From positions 682,001 to 746,000 of the forward strand of contig NZ_VOSM01000001.1 in assembly GCF_007997015.1 (NCBI RefSeq): a stretch of 64,000 nt of DNA. Direction: 5' to 3'. This DNA comes from Lujinxingia vulgaris (GTDB lineage Bacteria > Myxococcota_A > Bradymonadia > Bradymonadales > Bradymonadaceae). The translations under genes were made by a program, and so were the position numbers. Under the pieces are notes generated by a model, which saw only the letters and a program-made list of their open reading frames with translations, ran no database searches and was not told the DNA's origin. Shown here one piece after another: positions 37,086 through 46,192 of this stretch; position 1 is the first letter of the stretch, and each line of letters starts with the position of its first letter.

Positions 37086-37784
37086 TCAGGCCAGGTCAAA
37101 GAAGAGCACTTCGGATTCTTCGGTGGCTTTAAAGCTCAAGGTGGGCTCCTGGAATGCGGCCAGGCCATCGCCTTCGCTGAGCGCTTGGCCGTTGACCTTG
37201 AGTGTGCCGCGCACGACCTGAACCCAGCCGTAGCGGCCTTCGGGAAGTTCGATGTCGGCGGATGCTCCCTCGTCGAAGTGGGCGGCGAAGATGCGGGCGT
37301 CCTGGTGGATCTTCAGGGCGTCGCCCTCGGCGTCGGGAGAGACGATGAGGTGGAAGGAGTTGGGGGCGGCGTTCAGATCGAACTTGCGTTGCTCATAGGA
37401 TGGCGAGAGGCCGGGCTCGGAGGGGGGAATCCAGATCTGGAGAAAGCGTACCGGTTGGGTATCAGAGGCGTTGAACTCGCTGTGGCGCACGCCGGTGCCG
37501 GCGCTCATGCGCTGAACTTCACCGGGGCCGATGGTGGAGCCGTTGCCCATGGAGTCGCGGTGGGCGAGTTGGCCATCGACGACGTAGGAGATGATCTCCA
37601 TGTCGCGGTGGGGGTGGGCGCCGAAGCCTGCGCCGGGGGAGACGATGTCGTCGTTGATGACGCGCAGGTTGCGAAAGCCCATGCGTTCGGGGTTGTGGTA
37701 GCCGCCAAAGGAGAATGAGTGGCGGGAGTTGAGCCAGTCGATGCGGGTGGTGCCGCGTTGCGTTGCGGGGAGGTGTTCAAGCAT
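37086..37784 (-). CDS. Pirin-family bicupin
   Basis: A 232-residue bicupin. The N-terminal metal site is complete: His57 and His59 in HPHRD, His101 and Glu103 in VRHSEFN. The C-terminal cupin lacks a clear ligand set, which is usual. Members act as iron-dependent quercetin dioxygenases or redox-sensing co-regulators. The start MLEHLPATQRG at 37784 fits the family. It is a single gene with no linked regulator. Confidence 0.9.
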   Translation of the reverse strand: MLEHLPATQRGTTRIDWLNSRHSFSFGGYHNPERMGFRNLRVINDDIVSPGAGFGAHPHRDMEIISYVVDGQLAHRDSMGNGSTIGPGEVQRMSAGTGVRHSEFNASDTQPVRFLQIWIPPSEPGLSPSYEQRKFDLNAAPNSFHLIVSPDAEGDALKIHQDARIFAAHFDEGASADIELPEGRYGWVQVVRGTLKVNGQALSEGDGLAAFQEPTLSFKATEESEVLFFDLA

Positions 37785-37988
37785 GAGTACTCCTGAGAAG
37801 ATGCGGCCGCCGGGGCGGCCTGGCGATTTAGGTCGGCGAGAACTTAAGCAGCAGAGTCGCCGTGGAAAGGGACGCTTCGCGACTGTGAAGCGACGGGGTG
37901 GGCGGTGCGTTGCTCGACAGGGTGACCGCCCGGAGGACGGCTATTTAAGCGGTCGTGAGAGGGCTGGTGCGTAAGGGAGTGAGGCCTG

Positions 37989-38987
37989 GTGCAGAAGAAA
38001 AGGAGTCAAAAACGGGCAGCTCGTGATGGCGAGGCACGTGCGGGGTTGGTTCCGGATGAGCGACCCTGGGAGTTGGTTGAGCATCAACCGCTGGATCGCG
38101 AGGCGCTGCAACGACGCCTGCGGCGCTGGGAGCCGGTTGAGGTGATCGGGAGGTTGCCCGGCGGGACCAACCCCGGCGTGGAGGTGAGGCTGGGGGACGG
38201 GCGTCGCGCGGTGTATCGGGAGTACGCCGGTGGGAAGCGTGCGTGGGCGACCGAGTGCGGGGTGTGTGGTGAGTTGGCGGCCGAGGTGGGCGCGCCGGAG
38301 CTGCTGGGCGTCGGGGAGGAGCGTGATGGGACGGGGCAGGCCCGTGCCTGGTCGCTGGTCGCGTTTGTGCAGGGCAGTGACGATGCGCGGCCGCAGGCGC
38401 TCGATGTGGCCGAGGCGATCGTGCGGGTCGCCAGTGCACGCAGCTATCCTTGCCCGGGGTTGTTGGGGGAGGGGCTGGCGCTGACGAAGCGCTGGGCGAC
38501 GCATCGCGAGGAGTATGAGGGGTTTATGGGGTGGGCGCTCGGCCAGGAGGTTGTGGTGGGGCGGCTGGGGGAGGAGCGGCTGAAAAAGGTGCGCGCGTGG
38601 ATAGCAGAGGCGGAGGCGTCGCTCGCCGGGGTGGGGGCGCGGGCCTACCTGATGCACGGGGATCTTAAAGATGCGCATATGCTTGGACGGCGTGTGGGTG
38701 GGGCGTGGGGGTGGTGGCTGGTCGACTGGGAGATGGGGCGTGCGGGGCATCCGCTGATCGAGCTCGGGCGCTGGTCGGCGTCCCGAGCGTTGAGTCGCTG
38801 GCGCGCGGAGACAGCCGAGGTGCTGGAGCATCTCGACGCGCTGTGGTTACACGGAGGCGTTGAGGATGCCCGGGAGGTTGTGGCGCTTTACCGTCTTCAG
38901 ACGCTGGTGGGGACGCTCAAGGCCGGGGGGCGGCGCGACGACGCGGTGGGCTGGGCGTTGGCGGCGATGGATGAGCTCGTGGCTTGA
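37989..38987 (+). CDS. APH-fold kinase-like protein with altered catalytic Asn
   Basis: A 332-residue protein with the aminoglycoside phosphotransferase/choline kinase fold. The catalytic loop is MHGDLKDAH (222-230): His223 and Asp225 are present, but the Mg-binding Asn at the last position is His230. The activation motif LVDWEMGRAGHP (245-256) keeps the metal-binding Asp246. The N-lobe is basic, with a short glycine turn RLPGGTNPGVEV. The substrate is unknown, and a resistance role is unlikely given the context. The first codon at 37989 is not a strong start, as no clear ribosome site is seen. Confidence 0.75.
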   Translation: MQKKRSQKRAARDGEARAGLVPDERPWELVEHQPLDREALQRRLRRWEPVEVIGRLPGGTNPGVEVRLGDGRRAVYREYAGGKRAWATECGVCGELAAEVGAPELLGVGEERDGTGQARAWSLVAFVQGSDDARPQALDVAEAIVRVASARSYPCPGLLGEGLALTKRWATHREEYEGFMGWALGQEVVVGRLGEERLKKVRAWIAEAEASLAGVGARAYLMHGDLKDAHMLGRRVGGAWGWWLVDWEMGRAGHPLIELGRWSASRALSRWRAETAEVLEHLDALWLHGGVEDAREVVALYRLQTLVGTLKAGGRRDDAVGWALAAMDELVA

Positions 38988-39077
38988 TAGCGCGGGAGGG
39001 CTGGCGCATAGTCGGCGCGCGAAGACGCAAAGAGGTGCGCCTGAGGTTGCACCGCCACTGCAGAAGAGAGGTGAGTG

Positions 39078-40055
39078 ATGCCACGCGTATTGATTTTGCA
39101 CACCGGAGGGACGCTGGGGATGAGTGGCTCGCCGCTCTACCCCGACGCCTACGCTACGCGCCTGACCGAGGCGGTGCCGGAGCTTGAGCAGCTGGCGACG
39201 ATCGAGACGCGTATCGTCTTTAACCTCGATTCCAGCGATATGGGCCCGCCGCATTGGGAGGCGCTGGCACGCGAGATCGATGCGAGCCGCGAGGATTTTG
39301 ATGGCTTTGTGATCGTGCACGGCACCGACACGATGGCGTACACGGCGGCGGCGCTGAGTTTTGCGCTGGTGGACCTCGGAAAGCCGGTGATCCTCACCGG
39401 GGCGCAGCGGCCGCTGGGGGCTCTTCGCACCGATGCGCGTCGCAACCTGGCTGATGCCGTGGAGCTTGCGACCCGGGCGATTCCGGAGGTCGGGATCTGT
39501 TTTGACGGGATCCTGGTGCGGGGGACGCGCGCGACCAAGAGTCACGCCAACGACTACCGTGCCTTTGATAGCCCGGGGACCGCGCCGATTGCGAAGTTAG
39601 GGGTCGACATTGAGCTGAGCGCGGGGCTGCGTCAGCCGGTCGGAGACTATGCGTTTCGACCGGGCTTCGACGCCCGCGTGATGATGTTGCATATGACGCC
39701 GGGCTTAAGCCCGCAGCTCATCGAGCCGCTCCTTAAGGGAGGGGCGCTGGGGGGGCTTGTGCTGGCGGCGTACGGGATGGGGACGGTGCCGGCGAGCAAG
39801 CCTGATATGACGGCGATGGTCGCGCGGGCGGTGGAGGCGGGCGTGGAGGTGCTGGTGATCACGCAGGCCGCCGGGAAGGTGGATCTGGGGCTCTATGAGA
39901 ACAGCCGCCGGCTGGCCGATGCTGGAGCGATCGGTGGCGGTGGACTTCATGTGGAGGCTGCCGTCACGAAGATGATGCACGCGCTGGCGAACTTTGAGAC
40001 GTCGGCGTCGCGGCGCGACTATCTGCTGCGCGACATCGCCGGGGAGCGGGGCTGA
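39078..40055 (+). CDS. ansA: L-asparaginase, cytosolic type I
   Basis: A 325-residue enzyme hydrolysing asparagine to aspartate and ammonia. The first catalytic Thr is in LHTGGTLGMS (7-16), the second in VHGTDTMAY (80-88), with the conserved TGAQRPLGALRTDARRNL after it. There is no signal peptide, which matches the low-affinity cytosolic type. Length is typical. GAGGTGAG precedes the ATG at 39078. Confidence 0.93.
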   Translation: MPRVLILHTGGTLGMSGSPLYPDAYATRLTEAVPELEQLATIETRIVFNLDSSDMGPPHWEALAREIDASREDFDGFVIVHGTDTMAYTAAALSFALVDLGKPVILTGAQRPLGALRTDARRNLADAVELATRAIPEVGICFDGILVRGTRATKSHANDYRAFDSPGTAPIAKLGVDIELSAGLRQPVGDYAFRPGFDARVMMLHMTPGLSPQLIEPLLKGGALGGLVLAAYGMGTVPASKPDMTAMVARAVEAGVEVLVITQAAGKVDLGLYENSRRLADAGAIGGGGLHVEAAVTKMMHALANFETSASRRDYLLRDIAGERG

Positions 40056-40112
40056 GAGACGCGGCGCGTCTTTCCCGTCCCCCCGGCGATGGATGAAGCG
40101 TAGGTGGCGAGC

Positions 40113-40832
40113 TCAGGCCACGAAGAACTGGTAGCCCTTGCCGTGGACCGTCTTGATCCAGTCGGCTTCGCCGCCAAACTCGACGAGCTTTTTGCGCAGG
40201 CGGCTGATGTGCACGTCGATGGTGCGGTCGAGGCCGTCGTACTCGCGATCGAGCAGGTGACGGTAGAGCTCATCGCGGCGCACGGTGGTGCCGGAGCGCC
40301 TGGCGAGCATCCAGAGCAGGTCGAACTCAAAGGTGGTCAGCTCGACCAGGGTCTCATCGATGGTGGCCTGGCGGGCGCGTCGATCGATGAAGAGCGGACC
40401 CATGTTGAGTTTCTTGGAGTCACCACCGGCCACCGAAAGATCGGTGACTTCGCTGATCTGCTCAAGGCGGCGCAAGAGCGCTTTGAGGCGGGCCAGGAGC
40501 AGGGGCGGTGAGACCGGCTTGGTGACGTAGTCGTCGGCGCCAACCTCCAGCCCGCGAATGTGGTCGTTATCGCCGTGGGAGCCGGTGAGCATGATGATGG
40601 CGCCCATGTATGCGGGACGCACCGCCTTGCACACCTCAAAGCCGTCGGAGTCGGGCAGGCCCAGATCCAGGAGCACCGCGTCGGGGTTCTCGCTGCGGAT
40701 GCGCTCAATGGCGCGCTCCCCACTATGCTCAACCTGCGTTTTATAACCCTCGACTTCCAACAGCTCGCTGAGCGCGCTTGCCAGGCCGGGGTCGTCCTCG
40801 ACGATCAAGACAGTCGCTTCACTTTCCATCAT
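40113..40832 (-). CDS. OmpR/PhoB-family response regulator
   Basis: A 239-residue two-component regulator. The receiver has the acidic pair Asp13/Asp14, phospho-acceptor Asp56 (LLDLGLP), Thr83 and Lys105. The winged-helix DNA-binding domain spans about 140-237 and ends in the typical RLRKKLVEFGGEADWIKTVHGKGYQF region. No histidine kinase is adjacent, so it is an orphan here. GAGGAG upstream supports the double ATG at 40832/40829. Confidence 0.93.
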   Translation of the reverse strand: MMESEATVLIVEDDPGLASALSELLEVEGYKTQVEHSGERAIERIRSENPDAVLLDLGLPDSDGFEVCKAVRPAYMGAIIMLTGSHGDNDHIRGLEVGADDYVTKPVSPPLLLARLKALLRRLEQISEVTDLSVAGGDSKKLNMGPLFIDRRARQATIDETLVELTTFEFDLLWMLARRSGTTVRRDELYRHLLDREYDGLDRTIDVHISRLRKKLVEFGGEADWIKTVHGKGYQFFVA

Positions 40833-40859
40833 GCCAACAGTCTCCTCAGGAAGACGCAA

Positions 40860-40887
40860 AATCTAATTCGTGGCGAGTTAAGCTCAA
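40860..40887 (-). promoter_or_regulatory. Candidate promoter for the response regulator
   Basis: Read leftward, TTGAGC (40887-40882), a 16-base spacer and TAGATT (40865-40860) lie about 28 bases before the start codon. Confidence 0.35.
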
Positions 40888-41072
40888 TGAGTGCTCGCCG
40901 GAGGGGGCGGCTGCAGTATCCGGAAGCATTGCATCGTTCTGCGCGGCGACAAACCCCTCCGGCAGACGTTATCGCGGCGGAACTATAACACCGGGGATAA
41001 CTTCGGGCGCGGGGCGATTGCAGTATTTTACAAGATTTCACAATGGGCGCCAGCGCAACGTTCAAAAAGAAT

Positions 41073-41101
41073 GAAAGCCGCGCCCGGGGCGGGCGCGGCT
41101 T
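41073..41101 (-). terminator. Candidate terminator of the FN3 lipoprotein gene
   Basis: The stem AAGCCGCGCCC/GGGCGCGGCTT is followed, in the leftward direction, by a T-rich but interrupted tract. It is weaker than the other terminators here. Confidence 0.55.
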
Positions 41102-41105
41102 CAAA

Positions 41106-41121
41106 CTTAACAGCTGTTAAG
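41106..41121. repeat. Perfect 16-bp palindrome
   Basis: CTTAACAGCTGTTAAG is a complete palindrome in an AT-rich pocket 15 bases past the stop of the FN3 lipoprotein. Its role is unknown; a regulator site or part of a termination structure are both possible. Confidence 0.5.
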
Positions 41122-41135
41122 AGTGCGGAATGCGC

Positions 41136-44100
41136 TCAGGGGATGGTGAGGGTCTCCTCGGGAACCTCGACGGTGACTGTGGTGCCGATGTCGACGCGGA
41201 CGCGGTAGGTGAGCTTGGACGCGTCGACGTCGGCGTCGGTAACGCTGGCGGCGTTTGCGGCGCCGAAGGTCTCCCAGACAACCGGGTCGGCGGCCAGGCT
41301 GGCGCGCTCCCAGGTGAAGGAGAGGGAGGTCGCGGGGCGGAACCCGGTGGCGTCGGCCGAGGCCGAGGCGTCGATGCCGCTCTCGCCGCGGGCGATGACG
41401 TAGACGGTGATGGGCGCACCGTCGACGGGGGTGCCGTTGGTGATGGTGAGCGCCATGTCGTTGTTGACCGCGTCGTAGGTGCCGTCGATCGGGTCGAAGG
41501 TGTAGGTGGGCGCGTTGGCGGGAATCGCTGTCGAGCCGGCGGAGGCCGACGAGCCGATCTGGGAGTCATCGCTGGCGTCGAAGATGTCGTAGCCGGTGAT
41601 GGTGGGAGCGGCGCGTGAGCCGGTGGCTTCGTTGGACGCGTCGGAGGATCCGTCATTGGTCAGGGCGCGCACAGTGTAGTTGTATGCGGTGCCGGCGCTG
41701 GTAGCGGGGGGCGTCCAGCTAAGGTCAACCTGGTCGGGGTTGGAATTCGAGGCGCTCAGATCGGCGACAGCGTCGATGGTTCCGGGGGCCGCAGAGGTGT
41801 CGGCGTAGGAGGTGACGTCGCCCACGGAGTCGAGTGAGGCGCCGTCGCGGAAGATCTCGTAGCCGGTGACGGCGGGAGCGGCACGCGAGCCGGTGGCCTC
41901 ATTGGACTCGGCCGAGGGGCCGACGTCGCTCAGGGCGCGGACGGTGTAGGAGTAAGTAGTTCCGGCGTTGCCTGTGGCGGCGCTCCAGGAGAGGTCGACC
42001 TGGGCGGCGTTGGTGGAGGAGGCGGTGAGGCCGCTCGGAGCGCCGGGGGTGCCGGCGTCGGCAGAGGCGTCGGCGTAGGAGGTGACCACGCCCACGGAGT
42101 CGAGTGAGGCGCCGTTGCGGAAGATCTCGTAGCCGGTGATCTCGGGAGCGGCGCGCGAGCCGGTGGCGGCGTTGCTGTCGGAACTCTCGCCAGAGACGTT
42201 GAAGGCGCGCACGGTGTAGGAGGCGCTGGTGCCGGCGGAGGCCGAGGCAGCGCTCCAGCTAAGGTCGACCTGGGCGGCGTTGGTGGAGGAGGCGGTGAGG
42301 CCGCTCGGAGCGCCGAGGGTGCCCTCGGTGGCGGTGGTGTCGTCGAAGGTGGTCTGCGAGCCGTCGGTGACTTCAGCGATCTCGGTGCCGTCGCGGTAGA
42401 CGCGGTAGCCGTCGGCGCCGGCGACGGCGCTCCAGCTCAGCGCGACGAGATCGGTGTCGTTGGTCGAGGCGGTCAGGTTGGTGGGCGGCGTGGGGATGGC
42501 CGGGTCGGTGGTGAAGGACAACTCACCGGAGTAGGAGGTGCCGGTGGCGTTCACGATGAAGGCGCGCACGAAGTAGGTCGTGGCCGGGTCGAGGTCGGAG
42601 AAGGTTTCGGTGAATGTGCCGGTGGCGGTGGGAGCGCCGCGCAGGGTGCAGTCGGTAGCGCCGGCGGCCGGGTACTCGACGCCGGCCTGGGTGCTGATGC
42701 AGATGCCGTGCTCGGTGGCGGCCGGATCGCCCAGACCGGTGACGTTGGCGTTGATGGTGGCGGCGCTGATGCCCACACCGGTGATGTCGACCAGGGTGAC
42801 CTGGGCGCCGAAAGCGCGGTAGCCGGCCTGGCCCGGCGTGGTGACCGAGGGGGCACCCGGAGCGCTTAAGACCACGCGGTAGAAGCGCGTCTCACCGGTT
42901 GCCGGGGCGTCGAAGTCGCTGTAGGTCGCCGAGGTGGCGCCGCTGATGTCCTGGTAGTCGCCTTCCTGATCCTGGTCGGAGCTTGTGCGCTGCCACTGGT
43001 AGGTGAGGTCTTCGGTGCCGCGGAAACCCGAGACCTGGGGGCTGGGAGCGCCGGCGTTGGCGTCGGCCAGAGCGCGGACGCGGTACTGGCGCGGCTGGCC
43101 ATCTGCCGTGGTGCTGCCGCTGATGCTCAGCTCGACGCGATCGGCAAAGTCGCCAGCGCTCACCTCGGTGGTGCCGGCGGTGATGGTGCCTTCGGGGGCG
43201 TCTTCGTCCAGGTAGTCGGTAACAAGGCCCACATCGATCCAGGTGCCGTCGTCGATCTGAACTTCGTAGGAGGTCGGCGTGGGTGCGGGAAGTTGCGCGG
43301 TGACGGCATCCGAAGGATCGCTGTCGGCGTCGGGGTACGAGGCGATGATCTCGTAGCTGAGCTCATCGCCGGCGCTACCGGTTGCGGCGGACCAGGTCAG
43401 GCGAACGCCGCCGGTCTCAGTGCCCTGGGTTGCAGCGAGGTCTTCGTAGCCGGAGAGGGTGCCGGCGGGGGCGTCTTCGTCGGCGTAGGTCGTCTCACTG
43501 ACCACGGCGATGGAGGTGCCGTCGCGCAGAACCTCGTACTCGACGATGCCCGCGGCCTCATCCCAGCTCAGGGTGATGACGTCGCCGTCGACGGTGGCGG
43601 TGACGTTGGCCGGCGAGGGGGCCAGGGTGATGAAGGCCAGGGTGTTGCCGTAGCCCGAGTCGGCGTCGCCGTCGATGAAGTAGGTGGACACGTTGTAGCT
43701 GGTGCCCGGGTTGAGACCTTCAACGCTCAAGGAAAACTCGCCAGGGGCGCTGAGAGCGGTCTCAATGGCCATGCAGTCGGCGTTGTCGAGCGTGGGGCTC
43801 TCCTCGGTCGCGGACCAGCAGAAGCCCAGCTCGCTGATGCCCTCGACGGGAAGCTCAGCCAGCTCGCCATTAAGTTGCGCGCCATCGGCGGTGATAGCGG
43901 TGGGGGTTGTGGTGATGACGTCGGTTTCCGGGCAGGGGGTCTCGCCCGAGCAGACCAGCTCGGCGCCTTCGCACTGGTACTGGTCGAGGTTGCAGGGGCC
44001 GCAGGGATCGCCCGGATCGTTCTCCAGCACCTGGATGCCGCCGCAGGCGTTGAGGTCGGCGTCAGGGCCGACATCGGGGAGCTCGGTGCGCAGCACACAG

Positions 44101-44246
44101 ACACCGGCCTGGCACGCTTCATCGGGGAAGCAGTCCTGGTCGATCTCACAGACCTGGTCGTTGAACTGAGGCTCACAGCCTAACAAGCTCGCCGCTGCGC
44201 TCAGGGTGAGGGCGGCGCGCGCGAAGATGGAGAAGCGTGGGGTCAT
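41136..44246 (-). CDS. Large FN3-repeat lipoprotein with Cys-rich head
   Basis: A 1036-residue surface or periplasmic lipoprotein. The ATG at 44246 follows GGAGACC; the lipobox is ASLLGC (about residue 23). A Cys-rich head (about 25-130) has motifs such as CEIDQDCFPDEACQAGVC, common in myxobacterial-type secreted proteins. The remainder is a chain of about nine beta-sandwich modules of the fibronectin type III kind, spaced near 90 residues; the module around GAPSGLTASSTNAAQVDLSW is duplicated almost exactly. There is no catalytic motif, so adhesion or a structural role is inferred. The C-terminus ends in a bare beta-strand. Confidence 0.82.
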   Translation of the reverse strand: MTPRFSIFARAALTLSAAASLLGCEPQFNDQVCEIDQDCFPDEACQAGVCVLRTELPDVGPDADLNACGGIQVLENDPGDPCGPCNLDQYQCEGAELVCSGETPCPETDVITTTPTAITADGAQLNGELAELPVEGISELGFCWSATEESPTLDNADCMAIETALSAPGEFSLSVEGLNPGTSYNVSTYFIDGDADSGYGNTLAFITLAPSPANVTATVDGDVITLSWDEAAGIVEYEVLRDGTSIAVVSETTYADEDAPAGTLSGYEDLAATQGTETGGVRLTWSAATGSAGDELSYEIIASYPDADSDPSDAVTAQLPAPTPTSYEVQIDDGTWIDVGLVTDYLDEDAPEGTITAGTTEVSAGDFADRVELSISGSTTADGQPRQYRVRALADANAGAPSPQVSGFRGTEDLTYQWQRTSSDQDQEGDYQDISGATSATYSDFDAPATGETRFYRVVLSAPGAPSVTTPGQAGYRAFGAQVTLVDITGVGISAATINANVTGLGDPAATEHGICISTQAGVEYPAAGATDCTLRGAPTATGTFTETFSDLDPATTYFVRAFIVNATGTSYSGELSFTTDPAIPTPPTNLTASTNDTDLVALSWSAVAGADGYRVYRDGTEIAEVTDGSQTTFDDTTATEGTLGAPSGLTASSTNAAQVDLSWSAASASAGTSASYTVRAFNVSGESSDSNAATGSRAAPEITGYEIFRNGASLDSVGVVTSYADASADAGTPGAPSGLTASSTNAAQVDLSWSAATGNAGTTYSYTVRALSDVGPSAESNEATGSRAAPAVTGYEIFRDGASLDSVGDVTSYADTSAAPGTIDAVADLSASNSNPDQVDLSWTPPATSAGTAYNYTVRALTNDGSSDASNEATGSRAAPTITGYDIFDASDDSQIGSSASAGSTAIPANAPTYTFDPIDGTYDAVNNDMALTITNGTPVDGAPITVYVIARGESGIDASASADATGFRPATSLSFTWERASLAADPVVWETFGAANAASVTDADVDASKLTYRVRVDIGTTVTVEVPEETLTIP

Positions 44247-44530
44247 TGCGAGGTCTCCTGCCGAGATTTGGGGCGTCGCGTCCGGTCTGGAGCGCGGCAA
44301 ACATAAAGCGATATCACGATCAGGGTTGAGCCTAGTACAAATAGAAACGAGTGTCGACGCGTTGCGCCCGAGCGCGTGCTGCGGCGTTGAATGCGGCGGT
44401 GGTGTGCGCACTCTTAGGGGCGCTTAGCTGTAGGAAGTTCTGATGATGGGATGCGAGAGACTATGGATGTGTCGATGAGGGTAGCGCGGGGAAGTACGCC
44501 CGGGTGGCGGCGGGGCGGCGAGGTGTGGCG

Positions 44531-46192
44531 ATGATGGAACCCGGGTTTATGGAGAATCTGGGGTGGATTATCTGCGCCTCGACCCTGGTGGTGTTGCTGG
44601 CGGATCGCCTGCGGGTGCCCTCGATTGTCGCGTACATTGTGACAGGACTTCTGCTGGGGCCGGTCTTCGGGCTGCTGGAGGTGACGCACGCCGTAGAGCT
44701 GATCGGGGAGGTGGGCATCGCGCTGCTGCTCTTTGTGGTGGGGCTTGAGCTCAGTCTGGAAAAGATCCGGGACGTGGGAAAGGTCGCCGCAGTGGCGGGC
44801 CTGACGCAGGTGGGGCTGTCGGCGGCGGGCGGCTTTGGCATTAGCTACGCGCTGGGATACGAGCCGATGCAGGCGTTGTTGCTGGGCATTGCGGTAACGT
44901 TTAGCAGCACGGTGGTGGTGGTCAAACTCGTCGATCATAAGGGGGAGCTCGACGCGCTCTACGGGCGGATCGCGGTGGGGATCTTGCTGGTGCAGGATAT
45001 CGTCGTGGTGCTCGCGCTCACGGTGCTTGCCGGCGTGTCAGAGGGGGGCGGAGATGTTGGGGCCGGTGCGCTGCTCTCGAGCGTGGGCTTTGCGCTGGGC
45101 GGTACGGCGATGCTGATGATCGCGGCGCTGGCGGCCTCGCGTTGGGTGTTGCCTCGACCGATGGGGTGGGCGGCGCGGTCGGCCGAGACGCTCTTTATGT
45201 GGAGTCTGGGCTGGTTCTTTGTGTTCGTGCTCGTGAGTTATGTGCTCGACTTGAGTCTGGAGATCGGGGCGTTTCTGGCCGGGCTGAGTCTGGCGCAGTT
45301 GCCTTACAGCGAGGAGCTTAAGCGGCGAGTGCACCCGCTGATGAGCTTCTTCATCGCGATCTTTTTTGTGACGTTGGGCTTGCAGGTGGACCTGGGCTCG
45401 GCGCGGCAGGGGCTGGGGGTGGCGCTGGTGCTCTCGGCTTTTGTGATGATCGGGAAGTTCCTGATCTTCATGGTGACGGTCAGCCGAAGTGGGTATGGGG
45501 AAGGCACAACCTTTCGCACGGCGGTGTCGCTGGCTCAGATCAGTGAGTTCGGGTTTATTTTTGCCTCGATGGCGCTCTCGGCGAAGTTGATCGGTGAGGA
45601 GGTGCTCTCGATTGTGGCGGTTGTGGGGCTGCTGACGATCGCGCTCTCCTCGATGTTCATCCAGTACAGCGATCCGCTCTATGCGTGGCTGCACAAGAGG
45701 GGGTGGTTGCGGATCTTCGGGGCGTACACGAATCCCGAGGAGGAGGTGCGCAAGGAGGGGGCGCGCGATCACGTGATCATCGTGGGGATGAACCCGCTGG
45801 GCAGAGAGCTTGTGCGTTATCTGGAGGGGTGTGGCGAGCAGGTGGTGGCGATCGATACCGACGTGGCCAAACTGCAAGATCTTCCGGCGGAGACGATCCT
45901 GGGCAACGTGGAGCACGGTCCGGTGCTGGAGGAGGCCGGGCTTGCGCATGCCCGCGCGATCATCAGCGCGCTGCATATCGATGATACCAATCGGGTGGTG
46001 GCGCTGAAGGCCCGGCGGGCGGGGGTTCCGGTGGCGATTCATGCGTTTGACGGGGCGCTCATCAGCGAGCTTGAGGCGCTGGGAGTCGACTATCTGATCA
46101 CGCCCCGTGCCGATGCGGTGGAGCAAGAGTGGGAGCGTTTGAAAGCCTCGTTGTTGGAGAATGGAAACGGGCAGGGGTCTGCGCATGATTGA
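44531..46192 (+). CDS. CPA2 cation:proton antiporter with TrkA-N domain (KefB type)
   Basis: A 553-residue monovalent cation/proton antiporter, probably K+/H+ or Na+/H+. The transport domain (about 1-390) has around twelve helices, with LLLFVVGLELSLEKIRDVG early and SLAQISEFGFIFA in the ion-binding region. The cytosolic NAD-binding RCK-N domain (about 415-535) starts VIIVGMNPLGRELV; the first loop is GMNPLG rather than the usual GxGxxG, which may weaken dinucleotide binding. The start is the ATG pair at 44531. It is the first gene of an eleven-gene operon and overlaps the second by eight bases. Confidence 0.88.
   Translation: MMEPGFMENLGWIICASTLVVLLADRLRVPSIVAYIVTGLLLGPVFGLLEVTHAVELIGEVGIALLLFVVGLELSLEKIRDVGKVAAVAGLTQVGLSAAGGFGISYALGYEPMQALLLGIAVTFSSTVVVVKLVDHKGELDALYGRIAVGILLVQDIVVVLALTVLAGVSEGGGDVGAGALLSSVGFALGGTAMLMIAALAASRWVLPRPMGWAARSAETLFMWSLGWFFVFVLVSYVLDLSLEIGAFLAGLSLAQLPYSEELKRRVHPLMSFFIAIFFVTLGLQVDLGSARQGLGVALVLSAFVMIGKFLIFMVTVSRSGYGEGTTFRTAVSLAQISEFGFIFASMALSAKLIGEEVLSIVAVVGLLTIALSSMFIQYSDPLYAWLHKRGWLRIFGAYTNPEEEVRKEGARDHVIIVGMNPLGRELVRYLEGCGEQVVAIDTDVAKLQDLPAETILGNVEHGPVLEEAGLAHARAIISALHIDDTNRVVALKARRAGVPVAIHAFDGALISELEALGVDYLITPRADAVEQEWERLKASLLENGNGQGSAHD

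Larger units (their letters stand above)
40833..41135. other. Intergenic region upstream of the response regulator
   Basis: About 300 bases. It holds the leftward promoter-like pair at 40860-40887, a GC-rich hairpin at 41073-41101 and the 16-bp palindrome at 41106-41121 that ends close to the stop of the FN3 lipoprotein gene. No small gene was seen. Confidence 0.5.

Noticed and set aside
40064-40080. Small hairpin after the asparaginase gene as a terminator
   Set aside because: Stem of only six pairs with a three-base loop and a short, interrupted T-tract; support is too weak.
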